64,000 nucleotides of DNA from Rhodanobacter sp. (GTDB lineage Bacteria > Pseudomonadota > Gammaproteobacteria > Xanthomonadales > Rhodanobacteraceae), in the NCBI GenBank assembly GCA_004298015.1, contig SCSE01000083.1, positions 1 through 64,000 of the forward strand, read 5' to 3'. The notes under the pieces were generated by a model. The model did no database searches. It was not told the DNA's origin and was given only the letters and a program-made list of their open reading frames with translations. The first letter of the stretch is position 1, and every line of letters starts with the position of its first letter. Positions 1-7,966 of this stretch are shown here, one piece after another. The position numbers and the translations under genes were made by a program.

Positions 1-115
1 GTCGACGAACCGATCTGACTACCGATACGATGAAACAGCACCGAGGGCCGTCGCCCTCGGCTTCCATCCCTGGTCAATTTTCAATCGGCAGAGATGGTCA
101 ACTTTCAGTCGGCAG
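1..115 (+). mobile_element. Probable right end of an IS21-type insertion sequence
   Basis: Two copies of a 21-bp motif, 71-91 and 95-115, match at 19 of 21 positions and are spaced 24 bp apart; the core reads TGGTCAAYTTTCARTCGGCA. Before them a perfect hairpin (41-47 with 54-60, CCGAGGG/CCCTCGG) follows a short open frame ending in TGA at 16-18. Repeated TGGTCAA-type motifs at the tips are typical of IS21-family elements, and the short frame could be the very end of an istB-like gene. The transposase itself lies outside the window, so the family assignment is inference. The ATG of the following helicase gene lies inside the second repeat. Confidence 0.5.
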
Positions 116-3100
116 CAACAGCTCCGGGGTTCAGTAATGCCGTAGATATCGCGAAACGCCAGCTGACAGACGAAGACTTCGTGATGGCAGTCGACGTGCG
201 CCGAGCTCGCATGCAGAAGCTGCGCCCGCTCACGGCCGCAGCAAAGATCATCGGCGAGACACTTGGCGAGCAAGTTCAAAAGGTCAGCGAAGCGCTGGAA
301 GCTGCCCCTCAACTGCCGGCCTTTGATGTCGAAGTCGAGGATGAGCCCGTCACTGCAGCTGACAAGCTGGAACTGTGGCAGCGGAAGCTACTTGATTTGA
401 CCACACGGAACCGTCTGCTTCACCTGCCTGGAAGCGCCAAGGCGATTCGCCTTCTGTGCTCGGACCCCGCGGGTCTGGAGGACATACTTGCGGCCAACAA
501 GAGCGTGCGAATCGTCCATATGCCCGATCTGGAAGTGGGCGGTCGAGACAGCGAAATCTACGAGAAGCGCAATCGTGAAAACCTTGAGGAGGAAGCTGCG
601 CGTCAGGCCATGACGCGTAACGAGGTGCTCTCACGGATGGAGAAAGGAAAGCTCGAGGCCGCACTTGTCGACCTTTACCGCAAGGCCCGCCTGGATCTCG
701 AAGAGGGCGGCTCCAACACGCTCTTTCTCGCCATTGGTTTCTTGCGCTGGAAGAAAGCTGAAGACGACCCGAAGAGCTACTTTGCGCCTCTGATCCTGCT
801 GCCGGTAAAGCTGGAGCGGCGTAGCGTTCTATCCGGGGTGAAGATGTCCATGCTGGATGACGAGCCACGGTTCAATTTGACGCTTCTGGAACTTCTGCGT
901 CACGACTTCCAGCTCAACATTCCAGGTCTGAGTGGCGATCTTCCGATAGATGAAAGTGGCATTGACGTTGAACAGATCTGGAATATTGTGCGCCGCGCGG
1001 TGCGCGACATTCCCGGCTTTGAGGTCACCACCGACATCGTGCTCGGAACGTTCTCGTTCTCGAAATACCTGATGTGGCGCGACCTGATCGACCGTTCCGA
1101 ACAGCTGACGCAGAACGATGTTGTGCGACACCTGCTGCACCACAAACTCGGCGGGTCATCCCTGGAGTCAGCGGGTGAATTTCCCGAACCCAGGAAACTT
1201 GATGTCACGGTCGAGCCAGGCGAGCTTTTTACGCCGCTTCCCGCCGACTCCTCGCAGTTGGCGGCCGTTGTCGCGTCTGCCACGGGTCACAGCTTTGTGT
1301 TGGACGGGCCGCCGGGTACGGGGAAATCGCAGACCATCGCCAACATGATCGCGCACAACCTCGCGTTGGGACGACGCGTGCTGTTCGTGGCCGAAAAGAT
1401 GGCCGCACTGGATGTCGTGAAGCGACGACTGGAAGACAAGGGCATCGGCCAGTTCTGTCTGGAACTGCATTCCAGCAAGTCCTCCAAGATGCACGTGCTT
1501 CAGCAGTTGGACCGGGCGTGGACATCTCGCAACACGCTGACGGAGGTACAGTGGAAGGCGCAGGCGGAGAAGGTACGTTCGCTCCGAGACCGGCTAAATG
1601 AATTGGTACTGGCGCTCCACAAGCGTTGGCCCAATGGTTGGTCGGTCCATGAGGCCATTGGTCGCGTCGTGAAGGATGCGACGCCGATGACGCCTCGGCT
1701 CTCGTGGCCTGAGGGGACGGAGCATGACGCGGCCCAGATGGAACATTTTCGGGATATTGCGCGGCGCCTGGATCTGAATCGCGCTGCTACCGAAGATGTC
1801 CGTGCACGGATGACGCTCGTGATCCGGACCGAATGGTCCAACGCTTGGCAAGAGTCCATGGTGGGCGCGGCGCGTAAGGTGCTTGCGGCGCTCGAGGCAT
1901 GCGATAGCGCCTGCGCGCAGGTCGTACTGGGCACTGGGTTGTCGATAGGCGCAGGGACGCCTGTTGCCGCCAAGTTGCTCAACTTTGTCCGGCTCCTGCC
2001 GGACGCCCATGGTGTGGACCTGCGTTTCGCATTCTCGCCAGTGTTGAAGACGATTCGCGCTGCGGCTCAACAGGCGTCATCCGCACTGAAGGAGTACGAG
2101 GCGCTGGAGAAACGCTTGTCGCAGACCTATGCGTCGGAGGCCGTCCGCCGCATCGACATTGGCATGCTGAGACGTGAATGGACTGAGGCTTCCGGGAAAT
2201 TCTGGTTCCTTGCCACGCTGGCCAAGAAGAAAGTAGCCAAGGCGCTGGCGGCAACTGCAGGGACGCCTGCTCTTCCCAACGTGGAGGCTGATCATTCCGT
2301 GCTTGCAGCCATGAAGGACCTCGTGGCCATCATCGACGCCCTGGGCCGCGACCTGCGGGATGTTCCCGGGTGGTCTGCCCTGGGCACCGATGTGACGCGC
2401 ATGGCCTTTGCGACCAACCTGGCCGAAAGCCTTCGTGCACACCTCATTCCACTGGCCAGCGCACCTGAGCAACTGGTGAAGCTTCGTCATGAAGCGCGAA
2501 AACTGTTGGTCGACGGTAATGACCTCTTGGCGTCAGATGGCGCCATCGTCGAAGCCATCGGCGAGCTGACGAGTCGGTACAAGGCGCTGTTGGACGCCAC
2601 CGAGCAGTTTGCCAAAGCGGCAGGCAGTGAGGTCGATCTCAACAAGCAGGTGCCGGAGCTCTTCGCTAACGCCCAGGCCGTCATTGACAGCGAAAAGGCC
2701 TTGAATGCCTGGTGCAGTTGGCGGCGCGTCCGTCAGGAAGCCATCGCTTGCGGCCTGCAACCCATGGTTGAGGCCGTGGAACAGGGTGCGCTGCCCGATG
2801 GCTCGGTCGCCCATACCTTCGAGGTGGCGTATGCGCGTTGGTTTGCTTCCAAGGCGATCGATGCGGAGCCGCTGCTATGTCATTTCGTGCCAGCGGAACA
2901 TCAGAGCGACATCGACGCGTATACCAAGGCAGTTGATGAGCTGGGCTCGCTTACGTCGGCCTACATCCGCGCCAAGCTTTCAGGCAACATCCCGGACAAG
3001 AACGGAGTTACCAAGCGCAGCGGATTCGGCATTCTCAAACATGAGCTGCAGAAGCAGCGCCGTCACAAGCCAGTACGTCAGCTGACCCAGGAAATGGGTG

Positions 3101-5151
3101 AGGATTTCACTGTCCTTGTGCCTTGCATGCTCATGAGCCCGCTGTCGATCGCTCAATACCTGCCCGCCGATCATGAGCTGTTCGATCTGGTCATTTTTGA
3201 TGAGGCCTCGCAGATAGCGCCATGGGATGCGGTGGGTTCCATCGCTCGTGGCAAACAAGTAGTCATCGCGGGTGATCCGCGGCAAATGCCACCCACCAGC
3301 TTTTTCAACCGCGGTACGACCGCTGGTGAAGACGATACCGACGAGGATCTGGAGAGCATCCTTGACGAATGTATCGGTGCTGGCGTGCCGCAGCACAGCC
3401 TGACCTGGCATTACCGCAGTCGGCACGAAAGTCTGATCACCTTCTCCAATTACCGCTACTACGATGCCAGCCTGATCACGTTCCCGGCCGCCGACACCCG
3501 CCCAAGTGCCGTTTCCTGGCGCAAGGTGGACGGCGTCTACGCGCAAGGGAAAGGCGGGCGCCGGAATCAGCTGGAAGCCAAAGCCATCGTGGCGGAGGTG
3601 GTCAAACGACTCACTGACCCGGAATTCATCGCATCCGGCCAATCCATCGGCATCATTACCCTCAATGCCGAGCAGCAACAGCTGGTGGACGACCTTCTCG
3701 ACCAGGCGCGGCGCGATCATCGCGAGATCGAACCGTTCTTCAAGGACGACATGGCTGAACCCGTGGTGGTCAAGAATCTGGAGACCATGCAGGGCGATGA
3801 GCGTGACTTGATCATGCTGGGCATCGGTTTCGGCCCCACGGAGCCGGGTGCAAACGTCATGTCCATGAATTTCGGGCCACTCAATCGCGAAGGCGGTTGG
3901 CGTAGGTTGAACGTTGCCGTGACGAGATCGCGCCGCGAGATGATGGTCTTCACTTCTTTCGATCCCTCGATGATTGATCTCAACCGCACCTCGGCGCGGG
4001 CCGTGCATGATCTGCGTCACTTCATCGAGTTTGCCGACCAGGGACCGAAGGCCATTACCGCCGCGGTGCGCGGTTCCGTGGGTGACTACGAGTCCCCCTT
4101 CGAGCAGTTTGTTGCCGAGGGACTACGGGCAAAGGGCTGGGAAACCCATCCGCAGATTGGTGTTTCCCGATTCCGTATCGACCTGGGCGTCGTGCACCCG
4201 GATCGACCAGGCGACTACCTTGTCGGCGTCGAGTGCGATGGCGCTACGTATCACAGTGCGGCGACAGCGCGCGATCGCGACAAGGTCCGAAGCGAGATTC
4301 TGCGTGGCCTCGGTTGGCGGCTGGTGCGTGTCTGGTCAACGGCATGGTGGGTTGATCGCGACGGCGCCCTGGAACGCCTGCATCAGGCCATCAGCGCCGA
4401 GCTCGAAGACCAGCGTTCCAAGGAAGCCGAACTGAAACGAGCCCGCGAGATCGAAGCTGCAAATGCAGCGAAAGCGATGGAAGCCGAAGGCACTGCCATT
4501 GTGGAACGGGACACGGAGCATGACGAAGAAGTAGGGGATATGCCCGGTTCCGAAATCGTGGTCGCGAAGGGGGTGACAAGCCCAAATCTCGAACCCATGC
4601 GCTTGGTTGCTCGCGGTCCGACCGATGACAGCACATCTGCCACAAAACGTACCTACCGCGTGGCTGATCTCTCCAACCTGGAATTGCCACTAAAGCCGGA
4701 CAGCTTCCATGACGCGTCATACGATTCCACACTTGAGGAGTGCATCCGCGAAGTTCTGGAGCAAGAGGCCCCGATTCTCGACAAGGTTCTCGTCGATCGG
4801 ATTGCTCGTGCGCATGGGTTCAAGCGATCCGGCCATCTCATTCGAGAGCGTGTTCTCGAGCTCGCGGAGCGCCACTACCATTTCCAGCCCGACCCGGAAC
4901 CCGAACATGGGCATTTCGTGTGGCTGACTGCGGATGATCCTGATCGCTGGAACATTTATCGCGTCCCGGAGCGGGAGGAGGACGTTCGCTTCATCGAGGA
5001 GCTTGCCCCTGAGGAAATCAGTGCTGCCGCGCGATCGCTCCAGAGCGATGACGCCGTAACCGATATTGCGAGGACCTTCGGAATCCGCAGGCTTTCAGCG
5101 GCGGCCAGGGGCCGGCTCATGAAAGTTCTCGGAGCAGATGGCGGGTTCTAG
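94..5151 (+). CDS. DUF4011 superfamily 1 helicase with nuclease and DUF3320 domains
   Basis: A 1685-residue multidomain protein. A DUF4011-type region (about 50-220, with LLDLTTRNRLLHL near 75) leads into an SF1 helicase: Walker A GPPGTGKS at 405-412, DEAS with GDPRQMPPTSF near 1035-1070, and late helicase motifs ending in NVAVTRSRREM. About residues 1332-1430 resemble a Vsr/DUF559-type (MTES_1575) PD-(D/E)xK nuclease, with RIDLG followed by GVECDGATYH. A DUF3320 domain covers about 1540-1620. Large proteins of this build occur in defence islands, so DNA or RNA unwinding plus cleavage of foreign nucleic acid is a reasonable inference, unproven here. The first six or seven codons come from the IS repeat, so the native 5' end may be lost; Met31 is an alternative start. 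It converges with the RloC-like gene. Confidence 0.8.
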   Translation: MVNFQSAATAPGFSNAVDIAKRQLTDEDFVMAVDVRRARMQKLRPLTAAAKIIGETLGEQVQKVSEALEAAPQLPAFDVEVEDEPVTAADKLELWQRKLLDLTTRNRLLHLPGSAKAIRLLCSDPAGLEDILAANKSVRIVHMPDLEVGGRDSEIYEKRNRENLEEEAARQAMTRNEVLSRMEKGKLEAALVDLYRKARLDLEEGGSNTLFLAIGFLRWKKAEDDPKSYFAPLILLPVKLERRSVLSGVKMSMLDDEPRFNLTLLELLRHDFQLNIPGLSGDLPIDESGIDVEQIWNIVRRAVRDIPGFEVTTDIVLGTFSFSKYLMWRDLIDRSEQLTQNDVVRHLLHHKLGGSSLESAGEFPEPRKLDVTVEPGELFTPLPADSSQLAAVVASATGHSFVLDGPPGTGKSQTIANMIAHNLALGRRVLFVAEKMAALDVVKRRLEDKGIGQFCLELHSSKSSKMHVLQQLDRAWTSRNTLTEVQWKAQAEKVRSLRDRLNELVLALHKRWPNGWSVHEAIGRVVKDATPMTPRLSWPEGTEHDAAQMEHFRDIARRLDLNRAATEDVRARMTLVIRTEWSNAWQESMVGAARKVLAALEACDSACAQVVLGTGLSIGAGTPVAAKLLNFVRLLPDAHGVDLRFAFSPVLKTIRAAAQQASSALKEYEALEKRLSQTYASEAVRRIDIGMLRREWTEASGKFWFLATLAKKKVAKALAATAGTPALPNVEADHSVLAAMKDLVAIIDALGRDLRDVPGWSALGTDVTRMAFATNLAESLRAHLIPLASAPEQLVKLRHEARKLLVDGNDLLASDGAIVEAIGELTSRYKALLDATEQFAKAAGSEVDLNKQVPELFANAQAVIDSEKALNAWCSWRRVRQEAIACGLQPMVEAVEQGALPDGSVAHTFEVAYARWFASKAIDAEPLLCHFVPAEHQSDIDAYTKAVDELGSLTSAYIRAKLSGNIPDKNGVTKRSGFGILKHELQKQRRHKPVRQLTQEMGEDFTVLVPCMLMSPLSIAQYLPADHELFDLVIFDEASQIAPWDAVGSIARGKQVVIAGDPRQMPPTSFFNRGTTAGEDDTDEDLESILDECIGAGVPQHSLTWHYRSRHESLITFSNYRYYDASLITFPAADTRPSAVSWRKVDGVYAQGKGGRRNQLEAKAIVAEVVKRLTDPEFIASGQSIGIITLNAEQQQLVDDLLDQARRDHREIEPFFKDDMAEPVVVKNLETMQGDERDLIMLGIGFGPTEPGANVMSMNFGPLNREGGWRRLNVAVTRSRREMMVFTSFDPSMIDLNRTSARAVHDLRHFIEFADQGPKAITAAVRGSVGDYESPFEQFVAEGLRAKGWETHPQIGVSRFRIDLGVVHPDRPGDYLVGVECDGATYHSAATARDRDKVRSEILRGLGWRLVRVWSTAWWVDRDGALERLHQAISAELEDQRSKEAELKRAREIEAANAAKAMEAEGTAIVERDTEHDEEVGDMPGSEIVVAKGVTSPNLEPMRLVARGPTDDSTSATKRTYRVADLSNLELPLKPDSFHDASYDSTLEECIREVLEQEAPILDKVLVDRIARAHGFKRSGHLIRERVLELAERHYHFQPDPEPEHGHFVWLTADDPDRWNIYRVPEREEDVRFIEELAPEEISAAARSLQSDDAVTDIARTFGIRRLSAAARGRLMKVLGADGGF

Positions 5152-5402
5152 CGTGACTCTCAGGACTTCGCGACACTCTGGGGTTAGCCATTGTTATCGG
5201 CGTAAGGAGAGCAAGCTTACGACCCATTCCAGCCAGTCTCGACAGTCCGCTTCCAAGAAAGCCGGTGGATGCTCCACCGTGTAGCGCGGCGAGCCAAGTG
5301 CAGTTGAGCAGACGCAAGTCGCTTCGGCAACGTTTGAGCTCACAGGTGTTCAGCCAGAGTCGCGCGAGCTGGGGGTCTGAGGGTGCACTTTATTCACCGT
5401 GG

Positions 5403-7634
5403 CTACTCCGTGGCCGTGGCAACAACCTTGCCCTCATGAGGGCCAACGGGTTCGTTGTGCATCATCATCAAGTAGTGTCCAGCCTGCCCGGATTCTTCGA
5501 AAATCATTTGGAAGACCCGCAAATAGCTTTCCACGGAAACGTCGCTGGGTGTCACGTAAAACGGATCAAGGATGTTGTGTGACCCCGCGTTCGTCCACGA
5601 TATGAGCGATTGGCAGATCAATTTGTCTTGGCCGTCAAACTCTTCGCACAGCTGGTCAAGCCGCTTGCAGCCAATGACCTTGAAGTAGTACTCCAGAATC
5701 CGGCGCAGCGTATTCTCCAAACCAGGGTTCTCGGGGTCGGCTCGGCGCACCTCGTGCCAGAGCAGCTCGTAGGACGTCTTGATCGGGTTCTTGCGGTGCT
5801 CTTCGACTACGGAGGAGGCGACTCGCTTGCGAACCACCCAGAACGACTCGTCCGCACGTGCGTCACCGTTGGGCCCCTGCCAAAACGTCACCTCGCGATG
5901 GAAGTACACGTTGTGGGTAAGGACAAAAACTTGCTTGATATGCTTGGTGTTTGCGCGCGCCTCCTCGCAAATTTCGCGAATCAGGCTGCTGACGATGAAC
6001 AGGATATCGCTGTCCAGGCTTGAAACCGGGTCGTCGAACACGACGATGCGATCTGCGGTGACGCCAGTTTCCGTGATGCTCCCACGGAGCAAGTGATAGA
6101 AGTACAGGAAGACGACGAACGTCTTCTCGCCCTCACTCAATGTATTTCCCGCGTCCTCGCCCGTTGGCCGAATCAGTTTGTAGGACCGCTCGTCGTCGCC
6201 AATCGCCAGGCTGAAGCTCGTAAAGCCAAACTTCTTCAAGATGGTGTTGATGTAGGCGACGGTTGGTCGGACGCTGGTGGCTTGCTTTTCAAGCTTACGA
6301 ATCTCGGCTACCTTGACATCAATGCTCGCGTCGGAAGCCGAAATTTGCTGTCCGAGGCTCTGTATGGCCTTGTTCAACGCCAATTTCATTTTGTCATACG
6401 AAGTCAAATCCAGATCGAGTTCATGCAGCACATAGCGCCACACCTGCGCTTTCAACGCGGCTTTTTCGGAATCGAAATTGCGGACCGTATGGTTGTGCTC
6501 GGCCACCTTGGTGTTGGCGGCGTCGATCAGCTGCTTGATGGTTGCCATGACGCCAGTGAGTGACTTGAGCGCAACGACCTGGCTGGATGCTCGCTGCTTG
6601 CCCTGCAGGATCAGCACGTTCTCGCGGACTAGCCCGTCCAAAATATCCTTCTGTGCCTGAAGCTTCTCCGCGTCCACAAACTCACTAGGCGCGGCAAGAA
6701 CGTCAGCGACTGCCTGCTGTACGGCCTGGGCGTCCACGTTATAGCTGGTCAGCAGCTCGTCGATAGCCTGCTTGTCAGCAGCGTAGGTCTCATCAAAATA
6801 CGCTTCAAGGCTGGCCGCGAAAGCCTCGCTGGTCTGCTGCTGGCAAAACGGGCATGTGCCGTCGTTGCTATCGTAGAAGGCGCGCCCTTGCCGCACCCAG
6901 TCGCTATTGCCCAGTTTCTCGATCATGGCGGTAATATCCACGTCCCTCTTGCCGATGACCGGTTTCTTCAGAACCGGTGCGTCCTCATGTGCCAACAACG
7001 CAGCGACATCAATCGCGGAAACCGCGACCCGCTCCACCGGCCTGTCGCCGAAGACGGTCTCGGCGCGCGCCGCCAGCTCCTCGTAAGGATGCAATTCGGC
7101 GGCGTTGCTTGTGTGTTCTGTGAGTACCCTCGCCTTGAACTTGTCCTTGTGGTTGCGAGCGGGAACAAATGCGTCCATGAACACGGCATCGTGTTTGACC
7201 TTCTGCGTCCAGCACTTCTCCTTGAATTCATTCTCGAGCTGTGCGAGCGCGGCCTTCTTGCCGCCGTCGCCATGCTCACCTTCCAGCGTTTGGCGCGACC
7301 GCTCGCGTTTCTCGCGTTCAATCTGAATTTCGCCTCGGGCGGCTTCAATCTGCTCCTGTGCCCCCTTCTGCTTCTCGCCAAGCGTGAAAATGCCTTTCAA
7401 CTGCCCGAAATTTTCGTCAATGAAGTCTCGATTCAAGACAAGTGTCTGGAGAGGCTGGCCACCATGCCACTTCACCGCACATTTTGGATACGCGTCAGCT
7501 TGGTCGATGATGCGGCTGATCGTAGTCTTGCCTACGCCGTTTGCGCCGAAGACGAAGTTCAACGTACGCGCTCGCAGTGTTGGCTGTGCACCAACGAACG
7601 GCACGGTATCGTTAATCGTGATGGATTCGATCAC
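5403..7634 (-). CDS. RloC-like AAA/ABC ATPase, probable anticodon nuclease
   Basis: A 743-residue SMC/Rad50-like ATPase. Walker A GANGVGKT is at 30-37, an ABC signature LSEGE near 499 and Walker B VVFDDPVSSLDS near 530-541. Between them are coiled coils interrupted by a zinc-hook-like CPFC at 261-264. The C-terminal domain carries R644-x3-E648 and H686 (in AGSH), the same order as the Arg-x3-Glu...His catalytic triad of the PrrC/RloC anticodon nucleases. Hook, nucleotide-binding domain and triad together fit RloC, whose known members are of similar length and cleave tRNA when activated by DNA damage or phage infection. It is a single gene with no restriction-modification genes left next to it. 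A plain AAA_13 ATPase without nuclease activity is the alternative. Confidence 0.7.
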   Translation of the reverse strand: MIESITINDTVPFVGAQPTLRARTLNFVFGANGVGKTTISRIIDQADAYPKCAVKWHGGQPLQTLVLNRDFIDENFGQLKGIFTLGEKQKGAQEQIEAARGEIQIEREKRERSRQTLEGEHGDGGKKAALAQLENEFKEKCWTQKVKHDAVFMDAFVPARNHKDKFKARVLTEHTSNAAELHPYEELAARAETVFGDRPVERVAVSAIDVAALLAHEDAPVLKKPVIGKRDVDITAMIEKLGNSDWVRQGRAFYDSNDGTCPFCQQQTSEAFAASLEAYFDETYAADKQAIDELLTSYNVDAQAVQQAVADVLAAPSEFVDAEKLQAQKDILDGLVRENVLILQGKQRASSQVVALKSLTGVMATIKQLIDAANTKVAEHNHTVRNFDSEKAALKAQVWRYVLHELDLDLTSYDKMKLALNKAIQSLGQQISASDASIDVKVAEIRKLEKQATSVRPTVAYINTILKKFGFTSFSLAIGDDERSYKLIRPTGEDAGNTLSEGEKTFVVFLYFYHLLRGSITETGVTADRIVVFDDPVSSLDSDILFIVSSLIREICEEARANTKHIKQVFVLTHNVYFHREVTFWQGPNGDARADESFWVVRKRVASSVVEEHRKNPIKTSYELLWHEVRRADPENPGLENTLRRILEYYFKVIGCKRLDQLCEEFDGQDKLICQSLISWTNAGSHNILDPFYVTPSDVSVESYLRVFQMIFEESGQAGHYLMMMHNEPVGPHEGKVVATATE

Positions 7635-7675
7635 GGTGGTTTCCCCTGACTTGCGAAAGATGGTGGTGGCTGGTC

Positions 7676-7966
7676 CTACCCTTGTTCGAATACGCTCCAG
7701 TCCAGCAGTGGTCGCCTCCCTCGTCGAGGTGGAAGATGGTGGCGTGACACATGGATGTGCGTGAGACGGGACCGCCTGGTCGGATTCTGAGCGCGACAGC
7801 TCTGATTGTCCGTCCTCGGCTCACCGTTACCCTTGCGCCGACTGAGGACCGCGGCCTCATTCCCGAACCACGCGTCCAGTACCCCGCCGCTGTCGTCGTA
7901 AAGAATTTCCGTCAAGTAATGGTCGGGGTAAGTCTCGTTTTCGTTGAAGATACCGACGAAGCTCAT
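7676..7966 (-). pseudogene. 5' remnant of a YhaN-linked gene, possibly a DNA methylase
   Basis: The start codon overlaps the stop of the YhaN-like gene as ATGA (7963-7966), as expected for the third gene of a coupled operon. The first 40 or so residues look like genuine protein (MSFVGIFNENE..YPDHYL..ILYDD). After about residue 43 the reading turns into low-quality Arg/Pro/His-rich sequence and stops at 7676. The opening resembles, from memory, the start of large Eco57I-type class I DNA methyltransferases found beside SbcC/SbcD-like pairs; that family match needs a search. The frame therefore seems to be a stump left by a deletion that also brought the RloC-like gene close. Confidence 0.45.
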
